A stretch of DNA of 64,000 nucleotides from Thalassobacillus devorans (GTDB lineage: Bacteria; Bacillota; Bacilli; Bacillales; Halobacillaceae): the NCBI RefSeq assembly GCF_011761345.1, contig NZ_JAASRY010000003.1, positions 62,001-126,000 of the forward strand, read 5' to 3'. This document shows, in pieces, positions 38,747 to 46,995 of this stretch. The number at the start of each line of letters is the position of its first letter. The stretch's first letter is position 1. Under the pieces are notes generated by a model. It was given only the letters and a program-made list of their open reading frames with translations, had not been told where the DNA came from and searched no databases. The position numbers were made by a program, and so were the translations under genes.

Positions 38747-40065
38747 ATTTTGAAACCTTGAAGACGATCATTTTGTTTATACTGATTATGTTCAGTTTGT
38801 TTTTAACTGTCGCTTTATGGAATTATCAGCCGAATCATGAAACCCAGGATGATGATCCGATTATTGAGAATACAAAAATTGAGAATGGACAGACACTGAC
38901 AACCAGTGAGGTAATTGTTCCGAAAAATATAATATTCCATACCCTTTCAGGTGATTACAGCTATAAAAGCCCTGCAAGTAAACACCAATTATACAGACAA
39001 ACCCAAAATTTCAACCTATATAATTTTGAAACAAGTGAGACCGGCTTTCCCGACAATCATGATATGACGGAATTCGTCTTACCTACCGAAATTCCTACAC
39101 AGATGATTCCGAATTTGTTTAAAGTCAGTGACGATGAAAAGGTTAGTATACCGACTGGTAACTTTAAGCATATATTATTTATTTTAGATGAAAGCAATGA
39201 AGCGATCACCGATGTTTTGTTTATTTCAGCTGATGGTGAACATACCGTCCGGGCACAAGTGCAGTCGACAGATGCCTATCAGACAATGGTTCAGGAGCAT
39301 CAATCCCTTGATAATAAAGTTGAGATGATGTCTTATCAGACAGAAGAAACCCGTCTATTTATACCAAAAAATGAAGTGGTCCTGGCACGCCATGATATTT
39401 CTGTCAGCCCCGTCGGTACAGAACCTTTATTGAACACCTTGTTCGATGACGTATCGCGGGTAAAAAGCAGTATCAAAAGTGATGGGACAGAAATCTTTTC
39501 AGATTTTGATAGTGAGCTGCGAATAGCCCCGGATGAAAAAAGCGTGAAGTTGGAAAAGGCATTGACTAAAGAAGGCCTTCCTTTGGACACCGATAAGGTT
39601 ATAAGCGAAAGCCTGTCCTTTATTAACGCCCATGAAGGATGGACAGGTGACTATCATTTAAGTGACATATCCGACCAGCAGGTATCTTATCAAATGAATT
39701 ACAATGGTTACCCAATCCTTGATAAAAGTAATTTGTCGGAAATCATGGTCAAATATCGCCAGGAAGAATTATATATCTACCAAAGACCATTGATCCATAT
39801 TGCTGTCACCTATGATACGAACCAGGAGGAAGGCGGTAATGTTACGCTGGCCGCTGGTGAAGATATTCTCGCTGAGTTGGAAAGTTCTAAACAGTTTAAC
39901 GAACGCATGATTGAAGATATCCGAATCGGGTATAGGATGGTTCCTTCTGACAATGAATATGACGATGTCTATACGATGATGCCGAGCTGGTTTATTAAAT
40001 ATAATGGCAATTGGTATAACGTGGATCCTGATGAGAACTTTTCGGTTTTGAAAGGAGGGAATTAG
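38743..40065 (+). CDS. walH: WalRK regulatory protein WalH (YycH)
   Basis: A 440-residue single-pass membrane protein that, with WalI, restrains WalK in B. subtilis and activates it in staphylococci. An N-terminal TM (TIILFILIMFSLFLTVALWNY) is followed by an extracellular beta-rich YycH domain. The ATG overlaps the walK TGA. It ends one base before walI. Family assignment rests on gene order, length and the N-terminal anchor; the extracellular part is divergent as is usual. Confidence 0.93.
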   Translation: MNFETLKTIILFILIMFSLFLTVALWNYQPNHETQDDDPIIENTKIENGQTLTTSEVIVPKNIIFHTLSGDYSYKSPASKHQLYRQTQNFNLYNFETSETGFPDNHDMTEFVLPTEIPTQMIPNLFKVSDDEKVSIPTGNFKHILFILDESNEAITDVLFISADGEHTVRAQVQSTDAYQTMVQEHQSLDNKVEMMSYQTEETRLFIPKNEVVLARHDISVSPVGTEPLLNTLFDDVSRVKSSIKSDGTEIFSDFDSELRIAPDEKSVKLEKALTKEGLPLDTDKVISESLSFINAHEGWTGDYHLSDISDQQVSYQMNYNGYPILDKSNLSEIMVKYRQEELYIYQRPLIHIAVTYDTNQEEGGNVTLAAGEDILAELESSKQFNERMIEDIRIGYRMVPSDNEYDDVYTMMPSWFIKYNGNWYNVDPDENFSVLKGGN

Positions 40066-40066
40066 A

Positions 40067-40981
40067 ATGCAATGGGGGCAAATCAAAACACTGTTTATCC
40101 TGAGCTTTCTAATTCTCGACCTGTTTTTACTGCAGCAATTTTTAGGGAAGCAAGATGAAAACTTAGAACAAATTGAAGAAAGCACGCCAGCAGAAGAACA
40201 GCTTGCTTTGGAGAATATAGATTACTCCGAAATCCCTGAGGAGCAGGAAGATATCGCATTTATTAACGGAAGCCGTGCCGAATTTTCAGAAGAGGATATG
40301 GAGGCCCTTGACAGCATTGAAGGCATCAGTCGTCCCGATTTTAATAATGATAATCTCTTGTATATTGAGTTTAATGACCCTATCCCTCTCGAAGAAGATG
40401 ATAGCAGTGAAGAGATCATGGATAAGGTGGACGACTACATTATCTACGGGGACCAGTATGCTTATTGGGGGAAAAACGAAGAACAAAATGTTCTGCTATT
40501 TTTCCAGAAAAATAATAACCGGACGATTTATTTTAACGAAAGTGGCTTATTGATGTTTTTGGTTGAAGATGGAAGCATTACTGGTTATTATCAAACTAGA
40601 CTCGGTAATATTGAATCGGAAAATGAAAAAACGGAACTTGTTCAGCCGATTTCAGCCGTCTATCAGTTGTATGATAATGGGGATCTTGCATCTGGTGACA
40701 AAATTACGGATATGGTTGTCGGTTATCATTCCAAGACGAAGACGAATAAGGAAGATCCGACCGGTATTCAAGTATTTGCTCCGACATGGAAAATCACTGT
40801 CAACAGTGAAGAAATATATTTTGTCAATGCAACCGAGGGAAAAGTACTGGATATAGAAGAGGACGAGTTTATTCTAGATACAATGGAAACGGCTGGGGTC
40901 TCTATTCCTCCGGAAGAAGAGGAATCAGAAGAGAAAGACGCTTCGGATGAAAGTCTGGAAAGTGATGATTCGAATGAATAA
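40067..40981 (+). CDS. walI: WalRK regulatory protein WalI (YycI)
   Basis: The 304-residue partner of WalH has one N-terminal TM ([20 protein letters not shown]) and an extracellular YycI domain. Its last roughly 25 residues are almost entirely Glu, Asp and Ser ([14 protein letters not shown] and on), an acidic tail that could reflect a halotolerant lifestyle. AAAGGAGGG precedes the ATG. It lies in the walRKHIJ operon. Confidence 0.92.
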   Translation: MQWGQIKTLFILSFLILDLFLLQQFLGKQDENLEQIEESTPAEEQLALENIDYSEIPEEQEDIAFINGSRAEFSEEDMEALDSIEGISRPDFNNDNLLYIEFNDPIPLEEDDSSEEIMDKVDDYIIYGDQYAYWGKNEEQNVLLFFQKNNNRTIYFNESGLLMFLVEDGSITGYYQTRLGNIESENEKTELVQPISAVYQLYDNGDLASGDKITDMVVGYHSKTKTNKEDPTGIQVFAPTWKITVNSEEIYFVNATEGKVLDIEEDEFILDTMETAGVSIPPEEEESEEKDASDESLESDDSNE

Positions 40982-41001
40982 TACAGTTGGAGGGTCGATC
41001 T

Positions 41002-41802
41002 ATGACCTTGAAGTTTAGCGTACTTGCTTCTGGAAGTACAGGAAACGCTTTTTATATAGAAACAGAACAAGAGAAAATTTTAGTCGACGCCGGACTGAGC
41101 GGAAAAAAGATCGACCAGGCGATGGCGGATGTGGGCATCAACCCCAAAGAATTGACTAAAATTCTGGTCACTCATGAACACAGTGATCATATCAAGGGAT
41201 TGGGTATTATCGCACGAAAGTATAATCTGCCGATCTACGCCAATGAAAAAACGTGGCATGCAATGGAAGGCTCCCTTGGTAAACTGACGCTTGATCAAAA
41301 ATTTCATTTTGGAATGGAAGAAGTAAAGTCTTTTGGGGATCTGGACGTGGAATCGTTTGGTGTTTCCCATGATGCTGCAGACCCGATGTTTTATACGTTC
41401 CGGCACAACGGAAAAAAAGTTTCTCTTGTGACCGATTTAGGATATGTGTCAGAACGAATCAAAAAAATAGTTGAAGGTTCTGATGCCTATATTTTTGAAG
41501 CGAATCATGATGTAGATATGCTTCGGGTCGGAAGATATCCATGGAATGTCAAACGGAGAATCCTTGGCGACTCTGGTCATGTATCCAATGAAGATTGTGC
41601 ACTTGCATTGACCGATATCATAACGGATCGAACAAAGCGTATTTATTTAGCCCATTTAAGTCAAGATAACAATATGAAAGATCTTGCTCGTATGTCTGTC
41701 AGCAATTTGCTGACAGAAAGAGGATTTGAACTGGATTCCCGTATCGAACTCCATGACACGGATCCAAATCAGCCGACACCTTTATATGTAGTGGGATCAT
41801 AA
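41002..41802 (+). CDS. walJ: MBL-fold hydrolase WalJ (YycJ)
   Basis: The 266-residue metallo-beta-lactamase fold protein is the last gene of the wal operon; homologues have been linked to DNA repair or coordination of division. It begins [20 protein letters not shown], and the metal motif THEHSDH is at residues 57-63, with a later [11 protein letters not shown] and [11 protein letters not shown] use the ATG at 41002, seven bases after TTGGAGGG. A weak hairpin terminator separates it from the HtrA gene. Confidence 0.94.
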   Translation: MTLKFSVLASGSTGNAFYIETEQEKILVDAGLSGKKIDQAMADVGINPKELTKILVTHEHSDHIKGLGIIARKYNLPIYANEKTWHAMEGSLGKLTLDQKFHFGMEEVKSFGDLDVESFGVSHDAADPMFYTFRHNGKKVSLVTDLGYVSERIKKIVEGSDAYIFEANHDVDMLRVGRYPWNVKRRILGDSGHVSNEDCALALTDIITDRTKRIYLAHLSQDNNMKDLARMSVSNLLTERGFELDSRIELHDTDPNQPTPLYVVGS

Positions 41803-41808
41803 GCAGTT

Positions 41809-41829
41809 CCTGGCAACAAGCCAGGTTTT
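41809..41829 (+). terminator. weak terminator after walJ
   Basis: CCTGGC pairs with GCCAGG over a five-base loop, followed by TTTTA. Probably partial. Confidence 0.5.
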
Positions 41830-41871
41830 ACTAAGATATTCCAATACAAATAGAAAGGAATGGGTGAGCCG

Positions 41872-43098
41872 ATGGGTTATTATGACGACCATTCTTCACA
41901 GACACGTCATCAGCCAAAGAAGAAAAAAAGCTGGGCGATGCCAGCTGTCGTGGGAATCATCTTGGGCGCTGTCTTAATGATATTAGCAATGCCGGCATTG
42001 ATACAGTCAGATTTGCTTCCTTATGATTTGTCAGGCGCAGAAGATGAAAACCGAATTGTTGATGAAGATCAGAACATATCGGGCAATACGCAGAGTGTCG
42101 AAGTAGATGTCACTACCCAAGTCACAGAGATTGTTGAAGACGTCGCGCCGGCTGTCGTCGGGGTTGTCAATTTGCAATCACGAGCTAATTTTTGGCAGGA
42201 GCAGGAAGAAGGGGAAGCAGGCACGGGTTCCGGGGTCATCTATAAAGTGGATGGTGACACAGCCTATGTTGTCACAAACCACCATGTAATCCAGGGAGCC
42301 GATAAAGTCGAAGTCGCCCTGGCTAATGAGAGCCGGATTACAGCAGAAATCGTCGGCAGTGATTTATTTACAGACTTAGCTGTACTAAAAATGCCTTCTG
42401 AGGAAGTGGAAAAAGCGATTCCAATCGGCAAGTCGGAAAATATCAAGGTCGGCGAGCCGGCAATTGCGATTGGAAGTCCATTAGGTTTGCAATTCTCCGG
42501 TTCTGTCACAAAGGGGATTATCAGTGGCAAGCAGCGCGCGATTCCGCAGGATTTTAATGGTGACGGGGAAGCGGATTGGCAGGCGGATGTCATTCAGACG
42601 GATGCAGCGATCAATCCCGGTAATAGTGGAGGGGCCCTGATCAATATTGAAGGCCAGTTGATTGGTATCAATTCCATGAAAATTGCCCGTTCTGCTGTGG
42701 AAGGCATAGGCTTTGCTATTCCGATTGATGAAGCGAAACCGATTATTGATGAATTAGAAAATGAAGGCCAAGTGAAGCGTCCATTCCTTGGTGTTGAGGC
42801 ATACTCTATATCTGATGTACCAAGAGGTGAGCGTTCCGACACATTGAAACTTCCAGAGGACGTGGATAACGGTGTTTATATCCGCACCGTAGAACCAATG
42901 TCTCCTGCATCTAAAGCAGGATTGGAGCAATTAGATGTCATCACGGAGCTGGATGGAGAACCGATCCAGAATATCATCGAGTTGCGACAGCACCTGTATC
43001 ATGACAAAAAAGTAGGCGATGAAATGACGGTTACGTTCTACCGGAATGGGGAGCAACAGGAAACTACAGTCACGCTCGTCTCACAAGAAGACTTTTAA
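41872..43098 (+). CDS. membrane-anchored HtrA-type serine protease (HtrC/YyxA-like)
   Basis: The 408-residue trypsin-like quality-control protease has a basic cytoplasmic N-terminus, one TM (AMPAVVGIILGAVLMILAMPAL), an acidic linker, the protease domain and a C-terminal PDZ domain. The catalytic triad is H138 (NHHVI), D168 (TDLAVLK) and S252 (NPGNSGGA). I use the ATG at 41872; the ATG at 41860 overlaps the AAGGA site. The position after walJ is that of B. subtilis yyxA/htrC. Confidence 0.93.
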   Translation: MGYYDDHSSQTRHQPKKKKSWAMPAVVGIILGAVLMILAMPALIQSDLLPYDLSGAEDENRIVDEDQNISGNTQSVEVDVTTQVTEIVEDVAPAVVGVVNLQSRANFWQEQEEGEAGTGSGVIYKVDGDTAYVVTNHHVIQGADKVEVALANESRITAEIVGSDLFTDLAVLKMPSEEVEKAIPIGKSENIKVGEPAIAIGSPLGLQFSGSVTKGIISGKQRAIPQDFNGDGEADWQADVIQTDAAINPGNSGGALINIEGQLIGINSMKIARSAVEGIGFAIPIDEAKPIIDELENEGQVKRPFLGVEAYSISDVPRGERSDTLKLPEDVDNGVYIRTVEPMSPASKAGLEQLDVITELDGEPIQNIIELRQHLYHDKKVGDEMTVTFYRNGEQQETTVTLVSQEDF

Positions 43099-43107
43099 AG
43101 CATTTAC

Positions 43108-43138
43108 ACTGTCTCTTTTAATAAGAGGCAGTTTTTTT
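43108..43138 (+). terminator. terminator after the HtrA gene
   Basis: ACTGTCTCTT pairs with AAGAGGCAGT (one G-T pair), followed by seven T. Confidence 0.88.
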
Positions 43139-43144
43139 ATGATA

Positions 43145-43430
43145 TTATCCACAGCATGTTAGTAACATGAGGATAAATGATATATATATAGTAGCGAACA
43201 TGAATTCCTATACTAAATAACTGGTATGACCTGTGAATATGTGAATAAGTTCTGTGCATAACCTGTTTGTATTGGGGAGTATTATGTGAATAAGTTAAAA
43301 TTAACAGGGATTGTTAATAAATTTGTGGATAATTGTTAGTAACTCTCAGAAAAATTAAACTTTTTCCACTTGTGGATGTATTTTTATAAAAATTTTTGTA
43401 GGATAGTATTAAACATTTCCTATATCCACT
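43145..43430. promoter_or_regulatory. cluster of DnaA-box-like sequences outside oriC
   Basis: Perfect boxes: TTATCCACA 43145-43153 and TGTGGATAA 43324-43332. One-mismatch boxes: TGTGAATAA 43240-43248 and 43285-43293, TGTGCATAA 43253-43261. Weaker: TGTGAATAT 43232-43240, TTTTCCACT 43362-43370 back to back with TGTGGATGT 43371-43379, and ATATCCACT 43422-43430. The 311-base gap is otherwise AT-rich with no gene. Confidence 0.75.
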
Positions 43431-43449
43431 TATTAAAAGGAGAATAATC

Positions 43450-43761
43450 ATGGAATCCTTTACGCAAGATGTCGTGAAAATTATTTCGACGATTCCTCCA
43501 GGCAAAGTTATGACTTATGGGCAAATCGCAAGGCTGGCAGGCAGCCCGCGCGGAGCGAGACAAGTCGCGCGTATTCTTCACTCCATGAGTCAAAAATACA
43601 AGCTGCCCTGGCATCGTGTTGTCAATGCACAAGGGGAAATCGTCATTCGTGATGAAGCCGGGAGTGAAGTCCAGCGCCTCTCTCTGGAAAGTGAAGACGT
43701 GACAATAACAGATGAGGGCCGGGTGGATTTAGAGCAGTACCAACACCATCCAGAAGTTTAA
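43450..43761 (+). CDS. alkyltransferase-like protein (ATL, MGMT family)
   Basis: A 103-residue protein with the DNA-binding domain of O6-alkylguanine-DNA alkyltransferases (IPPGKVMTYGQIARLAG). The acceptor cysteine of the PCHR motif is replaced by tryptophan: P53-W54-H55-R56. ATL proteins bind O6-alkylguanine lesions without repairing them and pass them to nucleotide excision repair. Family length is normal. AAAAGGAG precedes the ATG. The gene lies directly after the DnaA-box cluster, which may include its promoter. Confidence 0.92.
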   Translation: MESFTQDVVKIISTIPPGKVMTYGQIARLAGSPRGARQVARILHSMSQKYKLPWHRVVNAQGEIVIRDEAGSEVQRLSLESEDVTITDEGRVDLEQYQHHPEV

Positions 43762-43816
43762 TAAAAACGATTTTTAGGAAGACAATAATTAATAAGGAGT
43801 GAAGGAGGTAATTTTA

Positions 43817-44653
43817 ATGAAGGATCGATTGATACCTGTCACATCGGTTTCCAGTGGGATTGAACAGCCTTTAACGCCAGATATACATTGTCTTCCTATC
43901 CAAGTGGTCAACGTTTGCTTTGTGGGAAGTCCCGTTCATCCGCACGATTGGGTGCTTGTCGATGCCGGCATGCCGAAATCGGCAGATGACATACTAGCGA
44001 CGGCTCAGGAGTTATATGGTGAAAATAACAAGCCGAAAGCAATTATCCTTACGCACGGTCACTTTGATCACGTGGGTGCAGTAGAAGAGCTAGTGGAGCA
44101 TTGGGATGTACCAGTATATGCCCATGAGTTGGAGATGCCTTATCTCACCGGTGAAATGGATTACCCAGAGCCTGATACAAGTGTCGAAGGCGGAATGGTA
44201 GCTAAAATGTCCCGCATGTTTCCGAATGAAGGAATCGACCTTGGCTCACATGTGCATCCCCTCCCTGCTGATGGCAGTGTGCCGCATATGCCGGGCTGGC
44301 AATGGGTCCATACCCCGGGTCACACACAGGGGCATGTCTCTTTCTTCCGAGAGTCGGACCGTTCGCTGATTGTCGGAGACGCTTTTATTACCGTAAAGCA
44401 GGAATATTTATTTAAAGTGCTGACCCAGGAACAGGAAATCAGCGGCCCGCCGCGTTATCTGACAACAGACTGGGATACCGCATGGGAATCTGTTCGGAAG
44501 CTTGAAGCGTTGAAGCCCAATTTGGCAGTCACTGGTCATGGATATCCGATGACCGGAGATGAATTGACCGAGAATTTGGCAAAACTGAATCGCGAATTTG
44601 ATACGATTGCCATCCCTCATCATGGAAGATTCGTGGATAATGACGACAAATAA
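43817..44653 (+). CDS. MBL-fold metallohydrolase
   Basis: A 278-residue metallo-beta-lactamase fold hydrolase with the zinc motif HGHFDH at residues 80-85, a further metal histidine in HTPGHTQGHVSF, the GDAFITV aspartate and a C-terminal GHGYPM histidine. The substrate cannot be told from sequence; glyoxalase II-like or general hydrolase members share this pattern. I use the ATG at 43817, six bases after GGAGGTAA. It is followed by a bidirectional terminator. Confidence 0.87.
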   Translation: MKDRLIPVTSVSSGIEQPLTPDIHCLPIQVVNVCFVGSPVHPHDWVLVDAGMPKSADDILATAQELYGENNKPKAIILTHGHFDHVGAVEELVEHWDVPVYAHELEMPYLTGEMDYPEPDTSVEGGMVAKMSRMFPNEGIDLGSHVHPLPADGSVPHMPGWQWVHTPGHTQGHVSFFRESDRSLIVGDAFITVKQEYLFKVLTQEQEISGPPRYLTTDWDTAWESVRKLEALKPNLAVTGHGYPMTGDELTENLAKLNREFDTIAIPHHGRFVDNDDK

Positions 44654-44683
44654 GCCGGGACATAGCGCCCCGGCTTATTTTTT
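44648..44683. terminator. bidirectional terminator
   Basis: AATAAGCCGGG pairs with CCCGGCTTATT, followed by T on the plus strand; A-rich on the left so it may also serve the symporter gene coming from the other side. Confidence 0.82.
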
Positions 44684-44757
44684 GTGAGAATATCTCTCAG
44701 TATCAAATATATTGAAAAAGTCGCAAATATATCATGAATAAATTCCTGGCTTTTATT

Positions 44758-46176
44758 TCATTTGGAACCTCTGGCTTCGTCGGTGAATAATTTTACCTTA
44801 GGATTTCCGCCTTTCCCCCGGTAAATCCGCTCGATATAATCCTCTGTGATCGCCTTGATATCTCTATACATGAACAACACAGGGATAATGTTGAAAACGA
44901 CGACAGCAGCCAGCAGTAAATCAAGAAACTGCCATACGAACTGCAGACCACCGATTGCACCGAGGTAGATGGAAATCACATAGACGATCCGCATGCCCTT
45001 TGAAAATTTCAGGCCAAACAAGTACTCTGCCTGTTTTTCTCCAAAGAAAATCACGACACTTACCGTAGTGAAGACGAAGAACAATAAGAAAATAGCCACA
45101 AAAGCTCCGCCGAATTGCTCGCCGAATACATCCCCGAAGGCTACGTTGACCATGTTGGCGGAGTTATCGGAACCGATCTCTTTCCAGGCACCAGAGGTGA
45201 GTACGGTCAGGCCGGTTACGGTACAAATGACAATGGTATCGACGAAGACACTGAAAATTCCCCACAGTGCCTGTTTACTCGGATGATCGGTCTGAGCGGC
45301 CGCATGGGCAACGGGTCCCGTTCCTAGCCCGGCTTCATTGGAGTAAAGGCCACGGGCAATTCCCCAGCGAAGCGCCTGAGCAATCCCAGCACCGGCAAAA
45401 CCGCCGGCAGCGGAAATAGGAGTAAAGGCGTGGGCGAAAATCAATCCGAAAACACTTGGGATCGTTTCGATATTGGCAAAAATAACGATAAAACAGATAA
45501 GTAAATAGGAAATCACCATGAATGGAACGAGTTTATCGGTCACCTTACCGATTCGTTTGATGCCGCCAAAAACAATGATACCAATCAGGATGGTGATGGC
45601 TATTCCGGTTATCCAGGCGGGCCAGCCAAAAGCTCCTTCGACTTGGGTGGTAATGGAATTGGACTGGACCATGACACTTGGAATAATTTCAATCATAAGG
45701 AAAAAGGCGAATAAGGCCGCGATTTTGTTCCACCCGAGTCCCTTTTTGATGTAATATTGTGGTCCGCCAACCCAGACCCCTTCTTTATTCAGTTCCCGGT
45801 ATTTCAATCCGAGAAGGATTTCAGAATAGCGGGTAGCCATTCCGATCAAGGCGACCATCCACATCCAGAATAGTGCGCCCGGTCCGCCCATCGCAATGGC
45901 GAGCGGGACCCCGACGATGTTGGTAGCTCCTGCAGTGGAAGCAAGAGCTGAGGTAAATGCCTGAAACGGCGTGATGGTACCTTCGTGTTTATTTTTCTTA
46001 AAAATCTGGCCGACCGTACGCTGGAGTACATGGCCGAAAAAACGGAATTGGAAAAACTTGAGTTGAACGGTTAAAAATATACCGCCGATAATGAGAATAA
46101 TAGCTAATACGTAGGTCCAGAGGAAGTTAGAAATATCAGCTACCCCTGTTTCAATCAAGGACATCAGGTTTTCCAT
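44758..46176 (-). CDS. sodium:alanine symporter family protein (AGCS)
   Basis: A 472-residue secondary transporter with about eleven TM helices. The AGCS signature is present (GLYSNEAGLGTGPVAHAAAQTDHP), as is the N-terminal ASTAGATNIVGVPLAIAMGGPGALFWMW region. It should import alanine or glycine with sodium, consistent with a sodium-rich habitat. AAGGAGC precedes the ATG. It is alone on the minus strand. I looked for a glycine riboswitch upstream and saw none. Confidence 0.92.
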   Translation of the reverse strand: MENLMSLIETGVADISNFLWTYVLAIILIIGGIFLTVQLKFFQFRFFGHVLQRTVGQIFKKNKHEGTITPFQAFTSALASTAGATNIVGVPLAIAMGGPGALFWMWMVALIGMATRYSEILLGLKYRELNKEGVWVGGPQYYIKKGLGWNKIAALFAFFLMIEIIPSVMVQSNSITTQVEGAFGWPAWITGIAITILIGIIVFGGIKRIGKVTDKLVPFMVISYLLICFIVIFANIETIPSVFGLIFAHAFTPISAAGGFAGAGIAQALRWGIARGLYSNEAGLGTGPVAHAAAQTDHPSKQALWGIFSVFVDTIVICTVTGLTVLTSGAWKEIGSDNSANMVNVAFGDVFGEQFGGAFVAIFLLFFVFTTVSVVIFFGEKQAEYLFGLKFSKGMRIVYVISIYLGAIGGLQFVWQFLDLLLAAVVVFNIIPVLFMYRDIKAITEDYIERIYRGKGGNPKVKLFTDEARGSK

Positions 46177-46322
46177 AGGTAAGCTCCTTCCAGGTTGTCG
46201 GTAATTATTTATTGCTTACCCGATTTCTTAATTGGTAAAGCGTAACAAATATCCCAGTAATTTAGGGGGATTTACTTGGAAGGAAGAGGATGATGTTCGG
46301 GAGGGAGAGGGATTACAAGCAC

Positions 46323-46353
46323 AAAAAAAGGACCCCATATTGGAGTCCTTTTT
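46323..46353 (-). terminator. terminator of the cold-shock gene
   Basis: On the minus strand AAAAAGGACTCC pairs with GGGGTCCTTTTT, followed by T. It lies ten bases after the stop codon. Confidence 0.82.
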
Positions 46354-46363
46354 GTAACGTCAA

Positions 46364-46561
46364 TTATTTTTGAACGTTAGCAGCTTGAGGTCCACGTTGA
46401 CCTTCTTCGATATCGAAAGTTACTGCTTGACCTTCTTCAAGAGTTTTGAAGCCTTCGCCTTGAATAGCAGAGAAGTGAACGAATACATCGTCTTGTCCTT
46501 CTACTTCGATGAAACCGAAACCTTTTTCTGCGTTAAACCATTTTACTGTACCTTCTACCAT
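46364..46561 (-). CDS. cold-shock protein (CspA/CspB family)
   Basis: A 65-residue single OB-fold RNA chaperone. It starts [20 protein letters not shown] and carries RNP1 KGFGFIEV and RNP2 VFVHFSAI. The ATG at 46561 has AGGAGGAA upstream; a longer in-frame extension is 5' leader. The gene is monocistronic with its own promoter about 110 bases upstream, leaving a long untranslated leader typical of cold-inducible csp genes. Confidence 0.96.
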   Translation of the reverse strand: MVEGTVKWFNAEKGFGFIEVEGQDDVFVHFSAIQGEGFKTLEEGQAVTFDIEEGQRGPQAANVQK

Positions 46562-46678
46562 GGTAATTCCTCCTGTGTGGCTGTGCCACTTTGTATTACT
46601 CTTCTTGCTCTTCATATTCATTCAAGACGAAAACATTTTTCTTCTTTCACTCATATCCGAACAATAATAAGTGCTCTA

Positions 46679-46707
46679 ATCATAGCACCTGGGCTTAGGA
46701 AAAGCAA
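46679..46707 (-). promoter_or_regulatory. promoter of the cold-shock gene
   Basis: On the minus strand TTGCTT, a 17-base spacer and TATGAT with an upstream TG. The predicted start near 46672 gives a leader of about 110 bases. Confidence 0.65.
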
Positions 46708-46847
46708 GCAATCCGCCAAAAAACTTTTGTATTAGTGCGATTCCGACATTTTTTGAGGAGTTTAGATTAATTTTATTATAAAGTCCCATCCAGCAAGGGA
46801 TTCATCCATTAGTCATAGTTTTCCAAGTTTCATTAGGGAATTCGCAA

Positions 46848-46880
46848 TGCGATAATTGTATGAATTTAACATTTATCGCA
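46848..46880. promoter_or_regulatory. 8-bp inverted repeat upstream of the GH3 gene
   Basis: TGCGATAA and TTATCGCA are exact inverted repeats 17 bases apart. It could be an operator for the GH3 gene 116 bases downstream. Nothing else is recognised between 46736 and 46980. Confidence 0.35.
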
Positions 46881-46995
46881 CGCTGGTATAGACGTCTATG
46901 CTGCAAAATTGGTATTCTAAGCCTTAATTAGTCGTAAAGGAGGGGAGCCTTACCGCTGGAGAATTGTCTTTACTAAGAGAATGGAGGTCTTCAAA

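Noticed and set aside
46177-46322. Glycine riboswitch upstream of the alanine/sodium symporter gene
   Set aside because: I looked for the conserved glycine aptamer core on the minus strand and did not find it; only AT-rich leader sequence is present.
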